NCBI GenBank assembly: GCA_944354035.1
Contig: CALVPS010000015.1
Span: forward strand, 1-32,278
Reading direction: 5' to 3'
Length of the DNA stretch: 32,278 nucleotides
DNA from: an uncultured Clostridia bacterium
GTDB taxonomy: Bacteria; Bacillota; Clostridia; Christensenellales; Borkfalkiaceae
Shown one piece after another: positions 8,301 through 13,315 of the stretch (positions are counted from its first letter, which is position 1; every line of letters begins with the position of its first letter). Position numbers and translations under genes: made by a program. The notes beneath the pieces were generated by a model that searched no databases, was not told the origin of the DNA, and saw only the letters and a program-made list of their open reading frames with translations.

Positions 8301-9985
8301 TTCAGGGAAAACCCTTCGCCCGCATAGCCGACGCTGAGCGACAGGACGTCGCCGGACAAGATCTGCGCCAGTGTGACGACATGATCGGTGAGGTCGATAA
8401 AGGTCCTCTGTTCGTCTTGGGTAAGGGCAGGGATCTCTTCCTCGCCGTAAGCAAGGCGAACGCCGAGCTGCATACCGGCAACTTCGGCCTGCGCCCGCAC
8501 TTCGTTCAGCGAAATGTTTCGCTCGGCGTCGACGCCGAAGGAGAACGCGACGGGCAGTTGCAGTCCGAACAGTTCGAGCGTGGACGACAGCTGCGCCGAG
8601 GCAGAGTCATCGGACACGGTGAGTTCACCGCCGGAAAGCTGCGAAAGCAGCGCATTGAGATCGAGCGAAAGGCCGCCCTCTCCCGCCCCGTCGGACGACA
8701 GAAGTCCCGAAAGAAGCTCGAGCAGCTCGTTTGCATTCAGCCGGACGCGGACGTCGCCATACCGCACATAGGCCGTCCCGGCCGTATACCACAGGCCGAG
8801 CGAACCGATCTGTGCGCGCAGTTCAAGATTTTTAGTATCGACCGCGTTGACATACACGCGGCCCGAAATCGGCGTTCCGTCGACCGTGACATCTAAGTCG
8901 AACGTAACGGGGCCGCTCAACACGGGCGCGAACGCATTGGAGAGGCATTCCGCCGCAGTCAGCGGGCGATCCTGTTCGCCTGGCTCCTGCGCGGGCTTGT
9001 CGGCGTAATTTTTAAAGTACGTTTCGTACGCGTCGCTCTCCGCCTTCTGCGTGTCGTACTCAAAGTCGGTATGATACTTCGACGAACAGGTAACGGTAAG
9101 GCCCATTGTGGCCTTATACTCCTCCGTGATATCGGAAGCAAGCACCTGCCACGTTTCGTCAAACGTATACGTAACGGTGATAAAATTGAAGGTAGGCTGT
9201 TTGTTAAGGCCGCCCGTAAACATCATTTGGTTGATATAGTACGCGGGCGCCTTGTCGGACGCGGGGTTCAGATAATAGGTCTGCGAATAGGTGCCGTCGC
9301 CGCGATCGACAACGGGATCGGCGGACAGCAACGTCTCTTCGTTGATGACATAGACGGAAAATTCCGTGCCGGGAAGGCCGTTTTTGGTGCGGAAATCGTC
9401 GATATTCATGTTAGCGAAGGGCTCGCCCTCCTTCCAGGGCGTATTCAGCCCGTCATAGGTAGAGGCATTGCCCGCAGCCTCGCGCCAGATCACGCGGTCG
9501 CCCACATAGCAGAACTGCCGCGCCGCATTGACGATAGACGACATGGTGATATCTGCCATGATCAGTACGCCGTCGTCGAACTGTTTGTAGGTGTTTACCG
9601 ACTGGTCGATCCCCATGGCGACCGTTGTTCCGTGCATTTCGGAATACCAATTGTCCTGCGCACGGAAGCGGGCGTTCATAAAGGCGATATTATCGAGCGC
9701 GTCGTACATATCGGGCGTGGAACCGTCGTCCGGCACCGGCTTGGATACGGTGACAAACCCCTCTTGCACCACATTGCGTTCGGCCTCGGTAAAAAACAGC
9801 GCATTAACGCCAAAAATGCTGCCGCTGACAAGCACGGCAGCCACAACGCACGAAAGCGCCTTTTTAAGGCGGAGATGCGTTTTGATTTTCAATGTTCCGC
9901 GCCCGCTCTTTTTGCGGACGGTGCGCGGATGACGATCGTTCACGATTTCGTGCAGCCCGTCGGGACCTTCTTTGAAATGTTTCAT
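2345..9985 (-). CDS. Giant repeat-containing cell-surface protein (2,546 aa)
   Basis: A basic cytoplasmic N-terminus (residues 1-42) is followed by one hydrophobic helix (about 43-64) ending in GVNA-LFF. This is either a signal anchor or a cleavable signal peptide. Residues ~80-330 form a distinct N-terminal domain (YDALDNIAFMNARFRAQDNWY...). From ~340 to ~1900 there are many beta-rich modules of the pattern 'GEL.VDI..GTAQL.A...Y......VYANGGIYL.IDGIKV...', each joined to a Leu/Ala-rich helix. Two of these (about 717-898 and 898-1079) are almost identical tandem copies. The C-terminal ~600 residues hold several Listeria-Bacteroides-type (Flg_new/InlB B-repeat-like) units, for example TVEFVADG...YGDALQPPAAPEKPGYVFAGW. 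There is no LPXTG motif or C-terminal membrane helix, so it would be held by the N-terminal helix or released. The start is supported by AAGGGAG before ATG 9985. Monocistronic; adhesion or envelope organisation is a guess. Confidence 0.93.
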   Translation of the reverse strand: MKHFKEGPDGLHEIVNDRHPRTVRKKSGRGTLKIKTHLRLKKALSCVVAAVLVSGSIFGVNALFFTEAERNVVQEGFVTVSKPVPDDGSTPDMYDALDNIAFMNARFRAQDNWYSEMHGTTVAMGIDQSVNTYKQFDDGVLIMADITMSSIVNAARQFCYVGDRVIWREAAGNASTYDGLNTPWKEGEPFANMNIDDFRTKNGLPGTEFSVYVINEETLLSADPVVDRGDGTYSQTYYLNPASDKAPAYYINQMMFTGGLNKQPTFNFITVTYTFDETWQVLASDITEEYKATMGLTVTCSSKYHTDFEYDTQKAESDAYETYFKNYADKPAQEPGEQDRPLTAAECLSNAFAPVLSGPVTFDLDVTVDGTPISGRVYVNAVDTKNLELRAQIGSLGLWYTAGTAYVRYGDVRVRLNANELLELLSGLLSSDGAGEGGLSLDLNALLSQLSGGELTVSDDSASAQLSSTLELFGLQLPVAFSFGVDAERNISLNEVRAQAEVAGMQLGVRLAYGEEEIPALTQDEQRTFIDLTDHVVTLAQILSGDVLSLSVGYAGEGFSLNGAFSVSLADACVAGELTLTVGGVEKRAALSYTNGVAFLDLDGVKVSAGAEDALALLQNYLSLPAADAQEWQLGTLLNTLLSPDFAANIAVGEGDGALQIVIKGTELLKALGVEFALGDVALTVREGEVTVAALGADITVTAGEVFTADTEGYTDIVPLAKNLLALLQEEVLRADVTYEAGELRIAGELQVDITEGTAQLAARIVYRGLEKELGAVYANGGIYLTIDGIKVRANVAEAAELLVGLIGTGEGSAESDLLEKVLGLTFGEVIGLDGTEESTQIVIKGTELLKALGVEFALGDVTVTVREGEVTVAALGADITVTAGEAFTADTEGYTDIVPLAKNLLALLQEEVLRADVTYEAGELRIAGELQVDITEGTAQLAARIVYRGLEKELGAVYANGGIYLTIDGIKVRANVAEAAELLVGLIGTGEGSAESDLLEKVLGLTFGEVIGLDGTEESTQIVIKGTELLKALGVEFALGDVTVTVREGEVTVAALGADITVTAGKAFTADTEGYTDITVVLKELFTILSERRLGLSGTLALRYGDMQMSLTVENGILSWESGVVVSLRLKIAVNGIEQLIRVYADETLVKIAYGNVGAELVYAELSSIAQAFETVRERVLAVLSDVTGDTAESAEALSELLAGGNAVTQAIDAFDFATLLQGLVLGGATQAPGSVATVVYGDLLAMELFDRTASGGTLGLALTLSSGDISLSGELVAAATSAQPDEPVGDHMTAEDFCDLLDLVGAAVGTISSPDVSVSFRNGTTVYTADGSEKFTIDGLVVYHSGEAGLPIHIDTETTTLTVNPDCYVYVALRLDEISEAGTDLYFDFWMLDADDDGELDFYIDISKYAATDSRYQPLRFSLSSGDLFTILSAGLSLVGPEEGVLNDFLTGVVGLDEATVAALAGVLNDYLISDWLTATDKAQLEAVGSVFMKSLGIEAAIQELLAQLGGAMTMGDAVNPGEYVTELGFVRDEAAGTATFTLALNSDLIFGGTQLSDLTISITKRGAIGESVLTGIALSNIYGNGASEKTTVDFAFSYAQIPLTAKDGGIVLNIDDSIRPALTFADYSDYTFAGVDELLKAIARSATHETADGAYALNENYYISGSMSGKIGSWSLTDIGVSLGVNVDAAGEVTINLKLTYRSFPLVIDSSGTTELTIRNGMVWMKRTLEGEQPTYRVMPLSNFFSGILTDHLGYMLAFSDTINGTIRDALNKQPADGGEPAVNTDDYGIVLGNILKSYAYSGAESGAQWKLVLNGQALTDGVLGDMTVELGAGADGVLRTLGFNAGLYTILTLDADLFYRNPCNVWESGEAQAAFEAMDDLSDNFASVECDWAEQDGSYYLAGKLTSVKFVVAGNTISVQNVLYDPASGEAYSVVTLPDLSQWQRDGYTVAWSKTDFSQIKENESVHALYTPNTHTLTLVSERAAEGFVYDPASGAWIRTVEYTYGDLSLPFVADAERYIASYSAEGYLLTADSDGLNILSDLTLNADWAWFEYTVEFVADGVVVATQTAHYGDALQPPAAPEKPGYVFAGWGLTGETVTGNASYTAVYTPNVYTVTLQSAYPIEGFVFDPASGLYEQTCTRVYGTALALPAAVTYEGRFLDGFVYNGTLYTQAPDAAEDMLLTAQWSMLGYEVAFVAEGETVLVQNYHYGDLLVPPAVPEKFGYTGAWQVREGQTVTDNMRIDAVYTANAYTVTLISGQPAEGYTFDELAGAYVKEVVYVYDGAPVALDPAVKVPCYDFGGYYTLPEGAGTAVTQLDNAIVPACAVYLLWIDNTVTINLLSDLALEDSAFNPAKNGYERQLSFNDDYALTYRPSVEGYRLLAWFALQNGAWNIVTDVRGLNGADVVALWISEMQVTFTNVSKTDIWVGYTYNIEGTVRGGDVYGVLSEAIAGSVSLDVTTEGFYRIYGSDGGSDNLKYGEVFELNYNSEGAAPFSATGMTSGKYGTKFTKPAVSGGVVITKTFRCGDAVVTVEIEASAPIV
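6750..8009 (-). repeat. In-frame 543-bp tandem duplication inside the giant gene (2 full + 1 partial copy)
   Basis: Units at 6750-7292 and 7293-7835 are almost identical at the DNA level; I see differences mainly near the unit edges, such as GCTTTACCC versus GCTTCGCCC. A third, partial unit runs from 7836 to about 8009 before the sequence diverges. The period is 543 bp = 181 codons, so frame is kept. Near-identity including synonymous positions indicates recent duplication or gene conversion. Confidence 0.93.
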
Positions 9986-10067
9986 GATCTCCCTTGCCGC
10001 AGGGCTTCCTCCCGAAGCACGGTTTTCTCTTCCGCTCTCCTGCAGTGTAATACTCTTTTATGACACG

Positions 10068-10096
10068 ATTGTAACACCTTTGCAAACAGATGTCAA
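10068..10096 (-). promoter_or_regulatory. Sigma-A promoter of the giant surface-protein gene
   Basis: On the minus strand TTGACA (10096-10091) and TACAAT (10073-10068) are separated by exactly 17 bp. The start codon is ~75 nt downstream. Confidence 0.9.
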
Positions 10097-10111
10097 CAAA
10101 ATATATGACAT
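10090..10111. promoter_or_regulatory. Inverted repeat overlapping the -35 (possible operator)
   Basis: ATGTCA (10090-10095) and TGACAT (10106-10111) form a 6-bp inverted repeat with a 10-bp AT-rich spacer. It covers the -35 hexamer and the region just upstream, a position where a repressor or activator could act. Confidence 0.4.
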
Positions 10112-10134
10112 TTTTCATCTTCTTTCACAGAAAA

Positions 10135-10170
10135 ATTTTCCAAAAGAAAACTCACCCTACGGGTGAGTTT
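10135..10170 (-). terminator. Terminator of the ABC importer operon
   Basis: AAACTCACCC (10148-10157) and GGGTGAGTTT (10161-10170) form a 10-bp stem with a TAC loop. On the minus strand it continues into TTTTCTTTTGG, a good U-tract, ~20 bp after the ATPase stop. It is partly symmetric but faces only the minus-strand genes. Confidence 0.87.
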
Positions 10171-10190
10171 CGCATGGGCGGGAGATCCCG

Positions 10191-10889
10191 CTATCGGGCA
10201 AGGTATTTTCCGGGCGCGGCGTCCTCCTGCAGCAGGGCGCGCACCAATACCTCTTCGCAGGGCGGCCGCGCGTAAAAATCGCGCGGGGGCTCGCCCTCTA
10301 TCGCAAGATCGGCGACGACGGAACCGGCGCGCAGCACGATCGCGCGGTGCGAAAGCAGGGCGGCCTCGTGCACGTCGTGCGTGACAAACACCACCGTATT
10401 ACGCCGCTCGCGCCACAGCGATGCAACGAGCGCGATCAGCGACTTTTTCAGCGAGAGATCGAGCGAGGCAAACGGCTCGTCCATCAGCAGCATCTCGTGC
10501 GGATACAAAAACGCGCGGGCAATGGCAACGCGCTGCCGTTCTCCCCCCGAAAGCGTATTAGGATAGTCGCCGCCGCGGCCGGCAAGCCCCACTTTTTCCA
10601 GCGCGGGAGAAATTTGATCGCGGGCGGCCTTCGGCAGCACAAAGCGCAGGTTGCCCTCTACCGTAAGGTTGGGCAGCAGACGGGGCGATTGGAACAGATA
10701 CGAGGCGGGCAAACGGCCCTCTACCTCGCCTTCATAATCGGTAAGTCCCGCCAAAATATTTAACAGCGTGGTCTTCCCGGCGCCGCTTTCGCCCAGGATC
10801 GCGGTGATCTTTGCAGGCTCCAGCGTGAACGAGACGCGGTTGAGGGCGCACCTTTCACCGTAACGCTTTGAGACTTCTTTCAGGACCAT
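10191..10889 (-). CDS. ABC importer ATP-binding protein (SsuB/TauB/ThiZ-like)
   Basis: A 232-residue nucleotide-binding subunit that would power the importer encoded just upstream. Visible motifs: Walker A GESGAGKTT (33-41), Q-loop Gln67 in LFQSPR, signature LSGGERQRVAIAR (113-125), Walker B MLLMDEP (133-139), D-loop SLD (142-144) and switch His171 in FVTHDVHEA. Its length and the 'THDVHEA' and 'SPRLLPNLTV' wording fit the nitrate/sulfonate/taurine/pyrimidine-precursor class. The open frame extends far upstream, but the protein starts at ATG 10889. The rest of that frame is a shadow of the permease gene, with which it overlaps by 10 bp, suggesting coupled translation. Substrate cannot be read from this subunit. 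Confidence 0.93.
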   Translation of the reverse strand: MVLKEVSKRYGERCALNRVSFTLEPAKITAILGESGAGKTTLLNILAGLTDYEGEVEGRLPASYLFQSPRLLPNLTVEGNLRFVLPKAARDQISPALEKVGLAGRGGDYPNTLSGGERQRVAIARAFLYPHEMLLMDEPFASLDLSLKKSLIALVASLWRERRNTVVFVTHDVHEAALLSHRAIVLRAGSVVADLAIEGEPPRDFYARPPCEEVLVRALLQEDAAPGKYLAR

Positions 10890-11632
10890 GCGCGCCACCT
10901 CACAACGACAAAATAGAGCAGACGGAACGCACCCTCGACGATAAACCCCAATAGTACGGCAAACAGCGTAAGCGCCATCAGCCGCGGCATGTTCAGGTAC
11001 AGCTGCGCCTCCTGCATCATGCCGCCGAGCGAGCGGAAAGTGGAGGCCAGCACCTCGCCGGAGACGATGACTTTCAGTCCCAGCGAAAAGACGGATCCCG
11101 CCTGTTTTAACAGCAGGGGCGCGGCAAGCGGAAGGTACATTTTTGAAATCTGCCGCCCCACCGGGATGCGGAACGCGCGCACGAGCCCGCCGTACGATTC
11201 CCCCACCTCGTCCAATGCCGCAAGCGCGGCCGCATATACCGCGGGAAACAGCACAAGGCCGGCCACCAGTACGGGCGCAACGGCGGGTGATGTCCACAAC
11301 AGCAGCATCAGCACGACGGCCATCGTGGGCACGGTGCGCAGGACGGAAATGACGGGCGCCAGAAAGGCGCGCGTGCCGCCCTGCAAATGGGCGAGCACGG
11401 CCAGCCCAACGCCAAGCACGAACGACCCCAAAAACGCCCACAGCGCGCGCAGAAACGTGTTGAAAAACGCGCGCCAAAAGGACGCTTCCGTAAAGAGGCG
11501 TCCCATTTGGCGCAGGGTCTCCCAAAGGGAAGGGAGCACGTAGTCGTTTCGCACCGAAAAATAGGCGACGATCCAAACAAGGGCCAAAAATACAATGGCT
11601 GCCGCCGAAAAAATAAGGTTTCTTTTTACCAT
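10880..11632 (-). CDS. ABC importer permease (SsuC/TauC-like)
   Basis: A 250-residue integral membrane protein with about six hydrophobic segments: 7-25, 65-85, 100-115, 118-135, a segment around 180-195 and 220-240. The cytoplasmic EAA coupling loop is visible as ESYGGLVRAFRIPVGRQISKMYLPLAAPLL. Both the loop and the size are typical of BPD_transp_1 permeases from the nitrate/sulfonate/thiamine-precursor class. Its ATG directly follows the stop of the binding protein (TGA-ATG) and its 3' end overlaps the ATPase start, so the three are one translational unit. Confidence 0.93.
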   Translation of the reverse strand: MVKRNLIFSAAAIVFLALVWIVAYFSVRNDYVLPSLWETLRQMGRLFTEASFWRAFFNTFLRALWAFLGSFVLGVGLAVLAHLQGGTRAFLAPVISVLRTVPTMAVVLMLLLWTSPAVAPVLVAGLVLFPAVYAAALAALDEVGESYGGLVRAFRIPVGRQISKMYLPLAAPLLLKQAGSVFSLGLKVIVSGEVLASTFRSLGGMMQEAQLYLNMPRLMALTLFAVLLGFIVEGAFRLLYFVVVRWRAWS

Positions 11633-12652
11633 TCAGGCCGTGTAGAAGAAGGCGTCCGACACCGTTTGTGTAAACTGCGGATCGACGGCGATAAGTTCCT
11701 CCAAAAAGGTAATAACGCGCGCCTTGCAGTCTTCGGAACGGGTAAAGCCGACCGAACAATTTTCGATCACCTGCGCGGTGAGGTTGCCCGCGTTCAGCGA
11801 GGGCGTCGCGCCGGCCGCATAACAATCGGCAAGCAGGGCGACCACGTCCTGCGCGGCGGTCTGCGAAAGATAGGCGCCGCTCTCCTCCATATACTCGATC
11901 ATCTGCCCCACGGCCGCGCTGTCCGATCGGATGACCGACGTTTTTGCCACCATAACGGCCTGCGGATAGCCGTTTTCACCATAGAGCGCCTGCAGATCGC
12001 CCGCCATGACAAAGGGCACAGGCCCCTGCGACGTCCCCTTTATTTTGGCGCTTGCCGCAGGTTCGGGGCAGAGATAATAGTCGCACCCGCCGTCGGGAAC
12101 GACGCCGCTCGACGCATCCCGGATGGGCTTTAAGTTGACCTTATCGGACGCGGGCGCGCCGTCGTTGGTGAGTATCGCATACGCAACGTCATTTTTGTTC
12201 AGCACCGACCGAAAGGTGAGCCCGGGCACGTTGGTGAGCTGCACAACGCCCACCGTCTTCCCGACGAGCAGCGAAAGATCGTCCGTATCCTCGACCGCGG
12301 GATTTTCCCCCGTGGTCAAAAGGTACATGTTTCCGTTTGTGACGGTGCCGAGCATCTGATAGGTCTCGCCCGTCCCCAGCAGATTCGCCGCCGCGTTGAC
12401 GGGCAGCACGCAAAAATCGGCGGTCGGCGTTTCGCCGGTCACCTGCGCCGTAATGACGGCAGAGGCGACGATGTGATAGTTGAACCGACTGTCCTCCGTC
12501 TTGGCGATCGCATTCGCCAGTGCAAGCGCGGGCGCGCCGTCCGGTGCGTACACGGTGTAGCCCTTTTCCCCGTCGTCGGCGCAGGCGGCCATGCCCGCCA
12601 CCGCCGCGCCGCCCACAACGAGCGCGAGGACCGCAGCAAAGAGTTTTTTCAT
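11633..12652 (-). CDS. ABC importer substrate-binding lipoprotein (NMT1/TauA-like)
   Basis: A 339-residue exported solute receptor. The start at 12652 has GGAGG spaced correctly; the frame's earlier start (12673) adds seven residues before the signal and has no site. The N-terminus MKKLFAAVLALVVGGAAVAG is a lipoprotein signal ending in the lipobox MAAC, with the lipidated Cys24. The mature part begins with YTVYAPDGAPALALANAIA, a hallmark of NMT1/SsuA-type receptors. Later come ADFCVLPVNAAANLL and GKTVGVVQLTNVPGLTF, both typical of the two-lobed fold. The ligand is not identifiable; a small organic acid, sulfonate or pyrimidine precursor would fit the family. It is cotranscribed with the small regulator 17 bp upstream. 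Confidence 0.92.
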   Translation of the reverse strand: MKKLFAAVLALVVGGAAVAGMAACADDGEKGYTVYAPDGAPALALANAIAKTEDSRFNYHIVASAVITAQVTGETPTADFCVLPVNAAANLLGTGETYQMLGTVTNGNMYLLTTGENPAVEDTDDLSLLVGKTVGVVQLTNVPGLTFRSVLNKNDVAYAILTNDGAPASDKVNLKPIRDASSGVVPDGGCDYYLCPEPAASAKIKGTSQGPVPFVMAGDLQALYGENGYPQAVMVAKTSVIRSDSAAVGQMIEYMEESGAYLSQTAAQDVVALLADCYAAGATPSLNAGNLTAQVIENCSVGFTRSEDCKARVITFLEELIAVDPQFTQTVSDAFFYTA

Positions 12653-12669
12653 AGATCCCTCCGAATCGA

Positions 12670-12918
12670 TCAAAATTTACTAAATAAAGTTTTTGCCGTA
12701 ACGCCGCCGAGCTGGCCGATCCTGCCCGTCAGCGCATTGACAACGGAGACGGGCGCGTCCAGCACGACGCAGAGGACGGACACCCCTTTTTCGCGGTACG
12801 GGATCCCCATGCGGCCGACGATATATTCGCCCGCCTCCGAAAGATATGCGTTTAATTTTTCCGTTTCGTCGCGCCGTTCCACGACGACCGACAGTACGGC
12901 GATGCGTTTTTCTTCCAT
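12670..12918 (-). CDS. TM1266-type 'iron-only hydrogenase system regulator' small protein
   Basis: An 82-residue protein that matches the TM1266 family (TIGR03959-type) end to end as I remember it: KRIAVLSVVVERRDETEKLNAYLSEAGEYIVGRMGIPYREKGVSVLCVVLDAPVSVVNALTGRIGQLGGVTAKTLFSK reduced to its core ferredoxin-like beta-alpha-beta repeat. The GEYIVGRMGIPY segment is the most diagnostic. Related proteins often sit near [FeFe]-hydrogenase maturation genes, but none are in this window; here the protein leads an ABC importer operon. The start at 12918 has GGGGAGAGAG upstream; an in-frame extension to 12990 crosses the leader terminator and is not used. DNA-binding has not been shown for this family to my knowledge, so 'regulator' is a name rather than a fact. 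Confidence 0.88.
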   Translation of the reverse strand: MEEKRIAVLSVVVERRDETEKLNAYLSEAGEYIVGRMGIPYREKGVSVLCVVLDAPVSVVNALTGRIGQLGGVTAKTLFSKF

Positions 12919-12944
12919 TCTCTCTCCCCGCCGCGCCCGCGGCA

Positions 12945-13052
12945 CAACAAAAAATCCCTCTGCCGAAAGACAGAGGGAGACGGCGCGCAACGGCGCGCGA
13001 ACATTTCATTGCGTCTCCTTTGCAGTCAGAGCCCCCTCTTTCCGTTCAGGCA
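12945..13052 (-). promoter_or_regulatory. Leader with attenuator-like terminator before the TM1266/ABC operon
   Basis: Between the promoter and the first gene, the minus strand carries TCCCTCTG-N8-CAGAGGGA (12978-12955), then TTTTTTG. This is a full intrinsic terminator that would end transcription before any gene. Upstream, AGGAGACG (13019-13012) can pair with CGTCTCC (12982-12976), which overlaps the 5' arm of the terminator, giving a mutually exclusive structure. AGGAGACG also sits as a ribosome binding site before ATG 13009, which would start a short leader peptide MKCSRAVARRLPLSFG.... A GCGCGC-CGTT-GCGCGC hairpin lies between. I see no known riboswitch consensus. Confidence 0.65.
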
Positions 13053-13057
13053 AAATG

Positions 13058-13086
13058 AGTATACCACGCAGCATGTCCGATGTCAA
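13058..13086 (-). promoter_or_regulatory. Sigma-A promoter of the TM1266/ABC operon
   Basis: On the minus strand TTGACA (13086-13081) and TATACT (13063-13058) are separated by 17 bp. The start codon of the first gene is ~140 nt downstream, leaving a long leader. Confidence 0.9.
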
Positions 13087-13243
13087 GCGTTTCGCGGCGG
13101 TTTCCCGCGCCGCACTTTTTCGGATACCGCGGCAACAGATGCCGCGCCCGCCCCGCCGTTCGTTAAAACCTTCCCCGCACCGGGACGGCCGCGTCAAAAC
13201 TGCACGAACTTCCCACCGCGCGCCGCGCAAAAAAGTTTTACCA

Positions 13244-13276
13244 AAACGAAAGACATCCCGCAGACTTTGCGGGATG
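13244..13276 (-). terminator. Terminator of the phosphoketolase gene
   Basis: On the minus strand CATCCCGCA-AAGTC-TGCGGGATG (13276-13254) is a 9-bp perfect stem followed by TCTTTCGTTTTGG, ~40 bp beyond the stop codon. The rest of 13087-13243 is GC-rich with no supportable gene. Confidence 0.85.
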
Positions 13277-13315
13277 CCCCTCAGCGCATGCGGCGCATGT
13301 GCCGCACGAGATATC

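Noticed and set aside
10191..11825. One 544-codon minus-strand frame covering ATPase and permease DNA
   Set aside because: Only the part from ATG 10889 encodes a protein (ABC ATPase). The upstream part is an arginine/alanine-rich shadow of the permease gene and shows no family features.
12680..13009. 109-codon frame from ATG 13009 as a full protein
   Set aside because: It has a good ribosome binding site but soon runs out of frame over the TM1266 gene with a biased sequence. At most its first ~15-25 codons matter, as a leader peptide.
12945..13055. TPP or other known riboswitch before the importer operon
   Set aside because: The leader lacks the TPP-box CTGAGA and ACCTGATCTGGGTAA-type elements and any other class consensus I can recall. 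Only the terminator/antiterminator pairings are visible.
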